Shown here piece by piece: positions 47,201 through 54,632 of a stretch of DNA of 64,000 nt. The translations under genes and the position numbers were made by a program. The DNA lies in contig NZ_CP045997.1 of the NCBI RefSeq assembly GCF_010233585.1, positions 7,238,914-7,302,913 of the forward strand, given 5' to 3'. Source of the DNA: Spirosoma endbachense (GTDB taxonomy: Bacteria; Bacteroidota; Bacteroidia; Cytophagales; Spirosomataceae). The notes below the pieces were generated by a model. That model was not told the origin of the DNA, searched no databases, and saw only the letters and a program-made list of their open reading frames with translations. Within the stretch, counting starts at the first letter, position 1. Each line of letters starts with the position of its first letter.

Positions 47201-47751
47201 CGCCTGCGCTATCCATTACGGTTGCCAGTTATGACTGTATAAGTGGAGCCATCACGTTTGGCAAACTCAGCAGTGATCCCAACAAAACCGTCGAATATCG
47301 GGCTATCGGAATCACGGACTGGACTACGAACCCTACGGCTAAACTCGACGCCGAAGCCCGCACGGCTAATGACCTCAATGGCATCACCATCACGGCCCGG
47401 TATGTTGGTGAACCCGCTTCTGAAGTAAGCTATTTCTGGACGCGGCCCGCGCCCTGTAATGGTGCCCGGCTTGGCGTTACAGCGTTCGAATCTGCACAGG
47501 AATTGAAAATTGTTCTTCTGGGAAATCCAACCAGTGCCGAACGCATACTTGTTGAAGTACACGGAGCTGAAGCCCAGCCTCTTCGCCTGATTATCCGCGA
47601 TGTACGGGGTAATCAGATTAGCGAACAGACGGTAGAACGAGCCGGAGCTATTGAGCAGCAAACACTTGGCCTGGGTCAGACTTCGGGGCTTTATTTGTTG
47701 CAGGTTACAACGCCTGCCAGAAGCCAGACCGCAAAGATAATACGACAGTAA
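44254..47751 (+). CDS. large T9SS-secreted lamin-tail protein with three internal repeats
   Basis: 1165 aa. Signal peptide to ~25; lamin tail domain ~50-225 (GQIRITEYMYDGAPGEYIEITNVGDAAIDLTGWSF, quoted in parts); a Calx-beta-like strand region ~230-335 (SLTFTTANWNTAQTVTVTAVDD); an Ig-like domain ~345-450; a propeller-like region ~455-800 (VLDANTMLVADDENQVLRLYD); three ~91-aa repeats ~805-1070, each SITVVSYDC...KLDAEARTA...ARYV; and a T9SS type A sorting domain ~1075-1165 ending GLYLLQVTTPARSQTAKIIRQ. Lamin-tail T9SS cargoes are often nuclease- or calcium-associated surface proteins; no catalytic site is seen. Terminated by the hairpin at 47774. Confidence 0.9.
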   Translation: MHHFSLQSLAITLLWLASALPVKAGIPVLITDNSPTRLHHFAPALNSTGKVAGGQIRITEYMYDGAPGEYIEITNVGDAAIDLTGWSFDDSSRQPGSFSLSSLGILQPNESAIITEVTPAVFRTTWYLPSTVKVAGGNSQNLGRSDEINIYDASNTLVDRLTYNDQSMPPTIRTQNTSGWAERVNLGSNTISTWKLSTANDAQNSYLSTTGNLGNPGGYLIPLPRVKVVESGGTTVVAEGGATDTYSIVLNNQPTASVTIAISPNSQLSTNPTSLTFTTANWNTAQTVTVTAVDDAVVEGVHSGTVTHNTISSDLAYNGIATNSVSATITDNDVSATAPPTIQESTASTLLNLPAASPGYVSGVINDPTDPANTLGIDFTIGDTDTPVGNLTVTASSNTTSVVANANLNLTGSGASRNLKITPIAVGFATISVLVSDGSNTATYSINYAASASSVNPGSTRFHTGTSDASTAMVLDANTMLVADDENQVLRLYDRTKSGLPSTGFDFTAQLGLTDLSGSTPREVDLEASTRVGNRIYWVGSESNADGGGFRPNRNRVFATDLSGSGSASTLTYAGRYDFLKDDILNWDATNGHGKGANYYGLVASANSAVDSKQSAGYNIEGVEMAPDNSTAYLAFRAPQILPASRTKALIVPVTNFTNLIAVSGGGTVGSATFGAPIEMDLGGRGIREIRKNANNQYIIIAGAAGNEGPAPNDFRLYTWTGNPADAPVLSNTDLSALNANGSFESILDVPNPLTEASQIQLLVDNGDAIYYNDGTIAKDLSQNNFKKFRSELVPLGASSTQPLAITVVSYDCFTGAIAFGKLTGDPNKTLEYRAIGITDWTTNPTAKLDAEARTASDLNSINITARYVGEPASEVTYLWSRPAPCTQPISTTALSITVVSYDCISGAITFGKLSSDPNKTVEYMAIGITGWTTNPQAKLDAEARTASDLSSINILARYVNDPQSQVSYLWTRPAPCDQPVSTPALSITVASYDCISGAITFGKLSSDPNKTVEYRAIGITDWTTNPTAKLDAEARTANDLNGITITARYVGEPASEVSYFWTRPAPCNGARLGVTAFESAQELKIVLLGNPTSAERILVEVHGAEAQPLRLIIRDVRGNQISEQTVERAGAIEQQTLGLGQTSGLYLLQVTTPARSQTAKIIRQ
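46669..47460 (+). repeat. three tandem 273-base coding repeats
   Basis: Units begin at 46669, 46942 and 47215, exactly 273 bases (91 codons) apart, each coding for a Cys-containing domain. Long stretches are identical at DNA level, for example the CTCGATGCCGAAGCCCGCAC block, so recombination between units keeps them alike. Confidence 0.88.
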
Positions 47752-47773
47752 ACAACCAATTTATCAGATTGAC

Positions 47774-47805
47774 AACAGCCACAGCCAGCCCAGGTTGTGG
47801 CTGTT
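47774..47805 (+). terminator. hairpin after the T9SS cargo gene
   Basis: Arms 47774-47783 and 47796-47805 are perfectly complementary over ten bases; a short T-rich stretch at the stem end follows. It lies 23 bases after the stop codon. Confidence 0.6.
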
Positions 47806-47874
47806 TCGTGAATTGACCAATGGCTCAATAGCAGTGAATTACAGAAAGAGCCGTTAAAACCAATAATCCATTTG

Positions 47875-47882
47875 TAAATTTG
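47875..47882 (+). promoter_or_regulatory. gcvT promoter -7 element
   Basis: TAAATTTG fits TAnnTTTG, 19 bases before the gcvT ATG, giving a leader of only about a dozen bases. A clear -33 element is not seen. Confidence 0.45.
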
Positions 47883-47901
47883 CCGGATAACCCCTGGGCA
47901 A

Positions 47902-48993
47902 ATGTCGCTTAAGCAAGTTACTCTCCATCACATTCATCAGCAGTTAGGCGCGAAGATCGTGCCGTTTGCGGGCTTCGAGATGCCCGTTCGTTACTCCTCC
48001 GACCTGGAAGAACATAACACCGTTCGGAATGGAGTCGGCATTTTCGACGTCTCGCACATGGGCGAATTCATCCTCAAAGGCGAAGGGGCTCTGGCTTTGA
48101 TTCAGCGCGTTTCGGCCAATGATGCCAGTGTGCTCTTCGACGGTAAGGTTCAGTATAGTTACCTGCCCAACGGCCGGGGTGGCATTGTCGATGACCTGCT
48201 GGTTTACCGGATTAATTCGCAGGAATACATGCTCGTTGTCAATGCGTCGAACATTGAAAAAGACTGGAACTGGATCGGTCAGTATGCCGCTGACTATGAC
48301 TTAACGATGGTCAACGTATCCGACGATATGTGTCTGTTCGCCGTTCAGGGGCCATTGGCGGCCAAGGCATTACAGTCGCTCACGAGTGCAGATCTGGATT
48401 CGATGGATTATTATACCTTCGAAAAAACCGACTTTGCCGGTTATGCCAATGTCATTGTATCGGCAACGGGTTACACGGGCGCGGGCGGATTCGAAATCTA
48501 CGTATCCAATCACCAGGCCGAAGGTGTCTGGAATGCCATTGTGGAAGCCGGAAAGCCCTACGGCATCAAACCCATTGGGCTTGGCGCACGGGATACGCTC
48601 CGGCTCGAAATGGGCTATAATCTCTATGGCAACGACATCACCGACGAAACTTCACCTATTGAAGCGGGCCTTGGCTGGGTAACAAAATTTACCCACGACT
48701 TCATTGATGCCAATTTGCTGAAACAGCAGAAAGAACAGGGTGTCAGTCAAAAACTGGTTGGCTTCGAGATGATTGACCGGGGTATTCCTCGTGGCCACTA
48801 CGAACTGACCGACGCTGATGGCAACCACATCGGCGAGGTGACCTCCGGAACACAATCGCCCACGCTCAGCAAGGGCGTTGGTTTGGGCTACGTTCAAACT
48901 GCATTCAGCAAGGCCGGCACTGAAATTTTTGTTAAAGTCCGCGATCGGCTTTTAAAGGCCCAGGTCGTGAAACCTCCTTTCGTAAAAAAATAA
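47902..48993 (+). CDS. gcvT: glycine cleavage system T protein (aminomethyltransferase)
   Basis: 363 aa. Transfers the aminomethyl carbon from lipoyl-H protein to tetrahydrofolate, releasing ammonia and giving methylene-THF. Family blocks: HQQLGAKIVPFAGFEMPVRYSS at the N-terminus, VGIFDVSHMGEF, QYSYLPNGRGGIVDDLLVYRI, the folate-binding TGYTGAGGFEIYV, LGARDTLRLEMGYNLYGNDI and GEVTSGTQSPTLSKGVGLGYV. Length and order are normal. The other gcv genes are not nearby, as is usual in Bacteroidota. Followed by a nested palindrome and comB-like gene. Confidence 0.96.
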   Translation: MSLKQVTLHHIHQQLGAKIVPFAGFEMPVRYSSDLEEHNTVRNGVGIFDVSHMGEFILKGEGALALIQRVSANDASVLFDGKVQYSYLPNGRGGIVDDLLVYRINSQEYMLVVNASNIEKDWNWIGQYAADYDLTMVNVSDDMCLFAVQGPLAAKALQSLTSADLDSMDYYTFEKTDFAGYANVIVSATGYTGAGGFEIYVSNHQAEGVWNAIVEAGKPYGIKPIGLGARDTLRLEMGYNLYGNDITDETSPIEAGLGWVTKFTHDFIDANLLKQQKEQGVSQKLVGFEMIDRGIPRGHYELTDADGNHIGEVTSGTQSPTLSKGVGLGYVQTAFSKAGTEIFVKVRDRLLKAQVVKPPFVKK

Positions 48994-49007
48994 TCTGAAT
49001 CGGGATT

Positions 49008-49080
49008 GATGTGGTGTCGGTTTCTAAAAACCGACATTTCTATCCTATACGTGTCGGGTTTGAGAACCCGACACCACATC
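49008..49080. repeat. nested extragenic palindrome between gcvT and comB
   Basis: Two arms, 49008-49036 and 49051-49080, are inverted copies of each other with few mismatches, starting GATGTGGTGTCGG. Each arm is also a hairpin by itself (GTGTCGGTTT / AAACCGACA and TGTCGGGTTT / AACCCGACA), so the 73-base element can fold as one long stem or two small ones. No T-tract. It has the format of a REP/BIME-like element. Confidence 0.75.
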
Positions 49081-49088
49081 CAACCAAA

Positions 49089-49799
49089 ATGAAACAAATT
49101 GACGTTTGCTTAACTCCTGATTTATTACATCTCCACACGATAGAAAATACGATTGTGGTGGTTGCCGATGTATTCCGGGCGACTTCATGTATGGTAACCG
49201 CTTTTGCCTACGGTGTCAAGAGCATTATACCGGTAGCAACGGTCGACGAATGTCGGCAATGGCAGGAACGCGGTTTTCTGGCGGCAGCCGAGCGCAATGC
49301 CCGTAAGGTAGAAGGTTTTGAATTAGACAATTCGCCGTTTACCTACATGGACGAACAAATTCGTGGCGCTGACGTAGCCATGACGACCACAAACGGCACG
49401 CTGGCCATTACGCGCTCGCGGGGAGCGGTGAAAGTACTCGTCGGTTCATTCCTGAATCTGGATGCGATTGCGCGCTATCTGAAAACCGAACCTTATGACG
49501 TAATGGTCCTGTGTGCGGGTTGGAAAGGACGCGTCAATATGGAGGATACGCTGTTTGCCGGTGCCCTGATCGACCGATTGAAGGAAAGCTATGCAATGGC
49601 CGAAGATAGTGTGATTATGGCGTGGCGGCTCTATGGCCAGGGAAAAGATAACTTGCCCAGTTACTTATCGAACTCTTCCCATATCCGCAGATTGCAGCGG
49701 CTGGGGATTCAGAAAGACATTACCTATTGTTTACAACACGATCTTTACGATGTCGTTCCGGTTTTGCGGGGCAATGCACTGGTTAGTATGGAGGTATAA
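49089..49799 (+). CDS. 2-phosphosulfolactate phosphatase family protein (ComB-like)
   Basis: About 236 aa from the ATG at 49089; the frame is open from 49011 through the palindrome, but the downstream start avoids coding through it and gives MKQIDVCLTPDLL. Conserved blocks of the Mg-dependent ComB family: VVADVFRATSCMVTAFAYG, FLAAAERNARKVEGFELDNSP, MTTTNGTLAI, VLCAGWKGRVNMEDTLFAGAL and DVVPVLRGNAL. In archaea ComB removes phosphate from 2-phosphosulfolactate in coenzyme M synthesis; in bacteria without that pathway its substrate is uncertain. Ends at a bidirectional hairpin. Confidence 0.88.
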   Translation: MKQIDVCLTPDLLHLHTIENTIVVVADVFRATSCMVTAFAYGVKSIIPVATVDECRQWQERGFLAAAERNARKVEGFELDNSPFTYMDEQIRGADVAMTTTNGTLAITRSRGAVKVLVGSFLNLDAIARYLKTEPYDVMVLCAGWKGRVNMEDTLFAGALIDRLKESYAMAEDSVIMAWRLYGQGKDNLPSYLSNSSHIRRLQRLGIQKDITYCLQHDLYDVVPVLRGNALVSMEV

Positions 49800-49811
49800 A
49801 AACGCAATTAA

Positions 49812-49862
49812 CAATCCATTGGCTATGCGCTTCTTTAAAAATGATGCATGGCCAATGGATTG
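49812..49862. terminator. bidirectional hairpin between comB-like and acp genes
   Basis: Arms 49812-49823 and 49851-49862 are perfectly complementary over 12 bases, with additional pairing (ATGCGC / TGCAT-like) inside and CAAT / ATTG outside. It occupies the 70-base convergent gap. Confidence 0.7.
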
Positions 49863-49869
49863 CTATTGA

Positions 49870-50109
49870 TTATGCCGTTACTGACACACGCTGTTCATGC
49901 TGCAGGTAGTCTAAAACGTTCTGCATGGTGGTTAGTTTCGCGTAGTCTTCATCGGGAATCCGGATACCAAACTCCTGTTCCAACTGCATAATCAAATCGA
50001 CAGTGTCGAGACTGTCAAGTCCAAGATCGCGAACAAAGTGTACCTCGTTCGTAACGGCGGTTTCTGCAACGCCAAAGTTTTTCAATATCTCTGTAACACG
50101 CTCTTTCAT
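49870..50109 (-). CDS. acyl carrier protein
   Basis: 79-aa acyl carrier protein from ATG 50109; the frame extends to 50184 but the added residues do not fit the family. The phosphopantetheine serine is S33 in DLGLDSLDTVDLIM, followed by the acidic helix LEQEFGIRIPDEDYAKLTTMQNVLDYL. The usual fatty-acid neighbours (fabD, fabF, fabG) are absent; it lies 135 bases downstream of the tolC-like gene on the same strand as an efflux operon. It may be the housekeeping ACP or a dedicated second copy; the window cannot decide. Confidence 0.93.
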   Translation of the reverse strand: MKERVTEILKNFGVAETAVTNEVHFVRDLGLDSLDTVDLIMQLEQEFGIRIPDEDYAKLTTMQNVLDYLQHEQRVSVTA

Positions 50110-50243
50110 AATAGATCTGCGATGAGGTTCGTTGCCATTCGCTAGTAACGGCCCGTTAATAGTCTTTGTTGTTTTACTAATCACATTTTAACAAATGATC
50201 CTAAATGAGGACCATTCGTTGCACTGTTAGAACAATTCGTTGC

Positions 50244-51578
50244 CTAAAACAATGGTTCCCCCAACAGTCGTTTTAACTCCAGTTGATTGAGCAATAGTTG
50301 ATATTGAAAAGTCAATCGACCTAGTTCAGCTTCTTCTACTCCTGTTTCAGCGCTTTGTAGTTCAACATTGGTAATAACACCATTACGCAGTCGGGCATTG
50401 GCAATATCGAGGGCTTTGTGTGCCTGCAAAACCTGCGTTTCGAGGTTGGCCAGGCGGGTCTGATTACTGCGAATGTCGGCGTTCAATAGGGCGATACTCT
50501 GCCGAAGTTGAGCATTAGCCGTTTCAACCGCGTAACGACTTGCATTCAGATTCAACTGCGCAGCCTGATTCTGGAGTTTATACCGTTTCCCGGAATAAAT
50601 AGGAGCGACAAAATTGATCCCCGCCGTCGTGTTACCCCGAAGTTGCTCAACCTCAAGTGGATAGCCATTCTTAAAGCCGGCCGTACCATTGAACGTTATA
50701 CTGGGTTGTCCCGAGCGATTGTTGACTAACACGTCCGTTTCGGCCGCTTTTACCTGATCCTGAGCCAGCAGAACGGTTTTGTTACCAACCGAGGCTGTTT
50801 GGAACTGGCCGTTCAGGTCAAACAGCGATACAGGTACCGACTGAACACCCAACTGAAATTGTTCGATAGCCCGATTCGTTTCAGGCTGAGGATTTCCGGT
50901 CAGGTAGGTCAGGGTGGCCAATTGTTTTTCCAGCTGATTCTGAATTTCAATTTTCCGGTTCTGCGCCACTTTCACTCGTACAGCCTCCGTCAACACGTCG
51001 TATTCGAGCGCATCGCCGTTCTGGAGCCGGTTCGACAGCAGCCGTACATTCGCACTGGCCGTCCTGATCACCGAATCCTGAACAATCAGGCTACGTTGCA
51101 GAAAACCAACACCATAATAGGCAGCCGCCACCTGGTAGGCCAGCGATTGCTGCGTTAGCTCGTAATTCCGGCGCAGTATCTGCACATTGTCGGCTGCCTG
51201 CCGAACGGAAGCATCTGTACGCCCAAAATCATAAATTGTTTGCCCAATCGATACGTTGGTGTTGATGCTGTTATTGGGAGCCAATTTGGCTACGACTTCC
51301 TGCCCATTGAGCGGAATAGCAAACTGCGGCACCGGCGTTATGTAGGTATAGTTACCGTTTAGATTCACGCTGGGACGCATCGACGTCCGGGCAATATCGA
51401 CCCGTACTTCACCCGCCTGTATTTGCTGTTGCTGCTGTTTCAGCGTTGGGTAGTTTGTATTTGCCTGCTGCACCAACGCTTTCAGATCCTCGGGGGCGGT
51501 TATCGTCCCTGTCTGGTTCTGAGCCTGCGCAACACCGATTGCGCAAAAGGCGAGTATAGTTACTAGTTGCGATTTCAT
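50244..51578 (-). CDS. TolC-family outer membrane efflux channel
   Basis: About 444 aa from ATG 51578 (frame opens at 51608). Signal peptide LVTILAFCAIGVAQAQ, then two OEP repeats of the outer-membrane factor family: long coiled helices (LKALVQQANTNYPTLKQQQQ, LTEAVRVKVAQNRKIEIQNQLEKQLATL and QAHKALDIANARLRNGVITNVELQSAETG, each quoted in part) and the strand parts GNYTYITPVPQFAIP and NFVAPIYSGK. Third component of a tripartite pump with the HlyD-type adaptor and MFS exporter upstream, so drugs or detergents are expelled across both membranes. Gap to the exporter gene is about 60 bases. Confidence 0.93.
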   Translation of the reverse strand: MKSQLVTILAFCAIGVAQAQNQTGTITAPEDLKALVQQANTNYPTLKQQQQQIQAGEVRVDIARTSMRPSVNLNGNYTYITPVPQFAIPLNGQEVVAKLAPNNSINTNVSIGQTIYDFGRTDASVRQAADNVQILRRNYELTQQSLAYQVAAAYYGVGFLQRSLIVQDSVIRTASANVRLLSNRLQNGDALEYDVLTEAVRVKVAQNRKIEIQNQLEKQLATLTYLTGNPQPETNRAIEQFQLGVQSVPVSLFDLNGQFQTASVGNKTVLLAQDQVKAAETDVLVNNRSGQPSITFNGTAGFKNGYPLEVEQLRGNTTAGINFVAPIYSGKRYKLQNQAAQLNLNASRYAVETANAQLRQSIALLNADIRSNQTRLANLETQVLQAHKALDIANARLRNGVITNVELQSAETGVEEAELGRLTFQYQLLLNQLELKRLLGEPLF

Positions 51579-51594
51579 TGGTAAGTGTTTTCGG

Positions 51595-51632
51595 TAGTCA
51601 GTTACCACACAATGACGGTGATAAACTGACTA
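51595..51632. repeat. hairpin between exporter and tolC-like genes
   Basis: Arms 51595-51603 and 51624-51632 (TAGTCAGTT / AACTGACTA) are perfect over nine bases within the efflux operon. Without a T-tract it is more likely an intra-operon stability or attenuation element than a terminator. Confidence 0.45.
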
Positions 51633-51639
51633 CTTAAGT

Positions 51640-53253
51640 TTAGTGGGCTGCATCGGCAGCAGCTTTAGCCGCTTCGGCAGACATTTTTTTCTTCTTCAGT
51701 AAGAACAGGAGTGGGAACGACACCACGAAAAATAACCCAGCCAGCCGGAATGTATCCAGATAAGAGATCATCAGCGCCTGCCGTGAAACAATGGCATCGA
51801 GGTTTTTATAAGCACCCGATACCGCATCGATCGAATTAACTCCCTTAGCTATCAATCCCTGCGTCATGGCATTGAGTCGCTCGGTCAGTGCGGGGCTACC
51901 AGGCTGTAGATGCGAGACAAGATCGCTCCGGTGCAAGGCTGTGCGCTGCGTCACGTAGGTATTTGTGATGGCCACCCCAAAGGCACCACCAATCTGCCGC
52001 ATCATGTTCACAATGGCAATACCGGTGGGCATTTGTCGGGGCTCCAGCGTCGATACCGACTGATTAATCAGTGGTACATTGACCAGAGCCAGGCCAATAC
52101 CGCGAATGATGAGCGCTGTAATGAAATCGCCATCCGACGCATCGGCATTGTAGGTCGACATGATAAAGCAGAACGAGCCAAAAGCCACGTAGCCTAAACT
52201 CACAATCAGCCTCGGCGATACACCTTTAGCCAGTAAACGGCCGGTAAGCGCAAACATAGGCAGCGTTATGAACCCACCCGGAATCAGCAACTTACCAGTC
52301 TGGGTGGCCGTTAACCCAACTATGCGCTGGGCAAACAACGGATAGAGAAGCACCGATGTAAACAGACCGTAACCGACTATGACAACCAGTATAGAGCCAA
52401 TAGTGAGGTTTCGATTTTTCATCACCCGCAGATCAACAACCGGCTCTTTAGTGCCCCGCAACTCCCACCAGATAAAGAATGGTAATGTGAAAGCCGCAAT
52501 CAGAGCCAGATACCGAATCGCTGCATCATCGAACCAGTCATCGGCTTCGCCCCGTTCCAGCACATATTGCAGGCTCCCGATACCGACTGTCAGCAGTAAA
52601 ATGCCAATCTGGTCAATATGAATACCACGCCGGTTAATATTGACTTCGTCGGGTTTTTTATCGATGTAGGTAATGCTCAGAAACGTAGCGATAATGCCGA
52701 TCGGGACGTTTATGTAGAACATCCAGCTCCAGTGGTAATTATCGATGATATAGCCGCCAAGCGTTGGGCCAAGTGTTGGACCAAGCACGATTCCCATACC
52801 GAATATAGCCGATGCCACCGCCCGCTGCGAGGCCGGAAAGGCATCGTAGATAAGCCCCTGCGAGGTCGAAAGTAAGGCACCGCCCCCGACGCCCTGCAAA
52901 AAACGGAAAAAGATCAGCATCTCCAGATTGGTCGCAAAACCACATCCGTACGACGATATCGTGAAGAGAATAATGGAACCGATGTAATATGATTTTCGGC
53001 CAAAGTAGCGCTGTAAAAAACCAGTCATTGGTATCACAATGACGTTGGCGATAGCGTAGGAAGTAACGACCCAGGCTACGTCTTCGATTGTAACGCCCAG
53101 ATTACCGGCAATATCCGTCAGACCAACGTTGACGATGGATGTGTCAATCAGCTCGACAATAGCTGCCGAAATAGCCGTGATCACGATAATCCACCGTTTA
53201 AAACCCGTTGGCAAAGCCGGTTGTGCCGGAAGGGCCAATGTTTGAGTTGCCAT
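51640..53253 (-). CDS. DHA2-family MFS drug exporter (EmrB/QacA type)
   Basis: 537 aa with about fourteen membrane helices, as expected of DHA2 drug:H+ antiporters. Signatures: VELIDTSIVNVGLTDIAGNLG (motif D1, helix 1, quoted in parts), GFLQRYFGRKSYYIGS (motif A), RFLQGVGGGALLSTSQGLIYD (motif B) and GMGIVLGPTLGPTLGGYI (motif C, the antiporter motif). Lysine-rich C-terminal tail. Middle gene of the HlyD-MFS-TolC operon; works with the adaptor to push hydrophobic toxic compounds through the outer-membrane channel. Confidence 0.94.
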   Translation of the reverse strand: MATQTLALPAQPALPTGFKRWIIVITAISAAIVELIDTSIVNVGLTDIAGNLGVTIEDVAWVVTSYAIANVIVIPMTGFLQRYFGRKSYYIGSIILFTISSYGCGFATNLEMLIFFRFLQGVGGGALLSTSQGLIYDAFPASQRAVASAIFGMGIVLGPTLGPTLGGYIIDNYHWSWMFYINVPIGIIATFLSITYIDKKPDEVNINRRGIHIDQIGILLLTVGIGSLQYVLERGEADDWFDDAAIRYLALIAAFTLPFFIWWELRGTKEPVVDLRVMKNRNLTIGSILVVIVGYGLFTSVLLYPLFAQRIVGLTATQTGKLLIPGGFITLPMFALTGRLLAKGVSPRLIVSLGYVAFGSFCFIMSTYNADASDGDFITALIIRGIGLALVNVPLINQSVSTLEPRQMPTGIAIVNMMRQIGGAFGVAITNTYVTQRTALHRSDLVSHLQPGSPALTERLNAMTQGLIAKGVNSIDAVSGAYKNLDAIVSRQALMISYLDTFRLAGLFFVVSFPLLFLLKKKKMSAEAAKAAADAAH

Positions 53254-53341
53254 TTTTATAAGTTTTCAGTTTTCTGTATATGAGTTTTCAGTTTGTCAGA
53301 GCCAGAATGCGCTCACCTGAAAATTGGAAACAGAAAACTTT

Positions 53342-54460
53342 TTAGTTGGCTACCCGCACTTCAGCATCGACGCTCAAACCGGCCCGCAATTCATTTTTGT
53401 ACTTTTCCGGATTCAAAATCTCGATCTTTACCGGAACACGCTGCGTGATTTTCACGAAGTTACCTGATGCATTGTCGGGTGGAAGAAGCGCAAACCGGGC
53501 ACCCGTTGCCTCCGAAAGCGAACTGATACGACCTTTTACGTCAAGGTCAGGGTAAGCATCCAGCTTGATATCGACTGCCTGACCGAGTTTCATTTTTTCC
53601 AGCTGGGTTTCTTTGAAGTTAGCCACAACCCAGAATGTCGAGTCGGCAACGATCGTGAACAAGGTCTGCCCCGGCTGCACATATTGACCAACAACTACAT
53701 TCTTACGGCCAATTTTACCCGAAATCGGAGCAGCCAGATGGGCATAGCCAACTTTCAGTTTCGCATTGTCAATAGCCGCCTGCTTCACCTTCAATACGGC
53801 CTGAATTTTCTGAATGTTAGCCTGTGCTTTGGCAATACCGGCCTGCGCGACTCCCTCTGACGTTTTAGCGAGGCTAATCTGCTCAACATTAGCGGTATAC
53901 TGGCGCGACTGCACTTCAACATTGTTCTGAGAATCTTCCAGTTGTTTTCTGGTCAGCGATTGCTCTTTGTACAGATTCTGGTCCCGATTCAAATCCTGCT
54001 GAGCTTTATCGCGACGTGACGCCTGCACCTGTGCGTTCGACTGAGCAACACGGGCATTTTGCACCACATTACGGGCATTGGCCAGCGCATTCTGCAAATC
54101 GGCGCGTGCCGTGGCCAGATCCGCCAGCGATTGCTGATAGTCGGCATCGGCCTGTGCCAGCGCTACGTCATATTCCTGCGGATCGATTGTAACGAGTGAC
54201 TGTCCCTGTTTTACATTCGCGTAGTCTTCTACATTTACAGCCTGTACGTAACCCGCCACACGGGCCAGTACTGGCGCTGAATTGCCCTCAATCTGGGCAT
54301 TATCGGTTGTTTCGTACTCTTTACTGTGGACATAGGCTTTATAGCCAAAATATCCACCTACCAGTAAAATTAGCGCTATAATGATGCGGGGCAGATAGGT
54401 CTTTACCGCGCTTTTTTCTTCCGTAGTTGTTTCCTCTTCGGTTGCCATTGTGGTTGCCAT
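53342..54460 (-). CDS. HlyD/EmrA-family periplasmic adaptor
   Basis: 372 aa. One N-terminal membrane helix (IIIALILLVGGYFGYKAYV), a lipoyl-like half (IEGNSAPVLARVAGYVQAVNVEDYANVKQGQSLVTIDP, quoted in part), a long coiled-coil hairpin (~95-210, rich in Gln/Ala/Arg), the second lipoyl half (VGYAHLAAPISGKIGRKNVVVGQYVQPGQ) and a beta-barrel part. It bridges the inner-membrane exporter and TolC. Two in-frame ATG (54460 and residue 5) are possible. First gene of the efflux operon, divergent from its MarR-type regulator. A second set of operator palindromes is shared by both. Confidence 0.93.
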   Translation of the reverse strand: MATTMATEEETTTEEKSAVKTYLPRIIIALILLVGGYFGYKAYVHSKEYETTDNAQIEGNSAPVLARVAGYVQAVNVEDYANVKQGQSLVTIDPQEYDVALAQADADYQQSLADLATARADLQNALANARNVVQNARVAQSNAQVQASRRDKAQQDLNRDQNLYKEQSLTRKQLEDSQNNVEVQSRQYTANVEQISLAKTSEGVAQAGIAKAQANIQKIQAVLKVKQAAIDNAKLKVGYAHLAAPISGKIGRKNVVVGQYVQPGQTLFTIVADSTFWVVANFKETQLEKMKLGQAVDIKLDAYPDLDVKGRISSLSEATGARFALLPPDNASGNFVKITQRVPVKIEILNPEKYKNELRAGLSVDAEVRVAN

Positions 54461-54508
54461 TGTATTAGTTATTCAGCACCTGTTGTGGTTTGTTACAGAA
54501 CATTTTAT

Positions 54509-54529
54509 ATAGTCAACTTGTTTGACTAT
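54509..54529. promoter_or_regulatory. MarR-type operator site 1
   Basis: Perfect palindrome ATAGTCAA-N5-TTGACTAT, 21 bases, 48 bases before the adaptor ATG. It overlaps a TATATAAAAT stretch on the minus strand that could be the efflux promoter. The format equals that of site 2. Confidence 0.78.
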
Positions 54530-54559
54530 TGTGCAGCAAAAGTAAACCCGGTTGACCAT

Positions 54560-54585
54560 AAAGTCAAACAGGTTGACTATATTTG
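54560..54585 (+). promoter_or_regulatory. MarR-type operator site 2 with overlapping -7 element
   Basis: Palindrome AAAGTCAA-N5-TTGACTAT (54560-54580, one mismatch between arms) overlaps a perfect TATATTTG promoter element (54578-54585) reading toward the MarR gene. Its centre lies 51 bases from site 1, near five helical turns. Bound repressor would block the regulator's own promoter. Confidence 0.78.
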
Positions 54586-54632
54586 TACAAAATTTAGTCG
54601 CAGATTGTTTCAGAGTTTTTTATTTTGCGTGC

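Noticed and set aside
49011..49088. N-terminal extension of the comB-like protein
   Set aside because: The extension is encoded by the nested palindrome and does not fit the family N-terminus; the ATG at 49089 does.
53268..53341. Repeated GTTTTCAG-type units between exporter and adaptor genes
   Set aside because: Arms AAGTTTTC / GAAAACTT can pair but with many gaps; too weak to call a terminator or a defined repeat.
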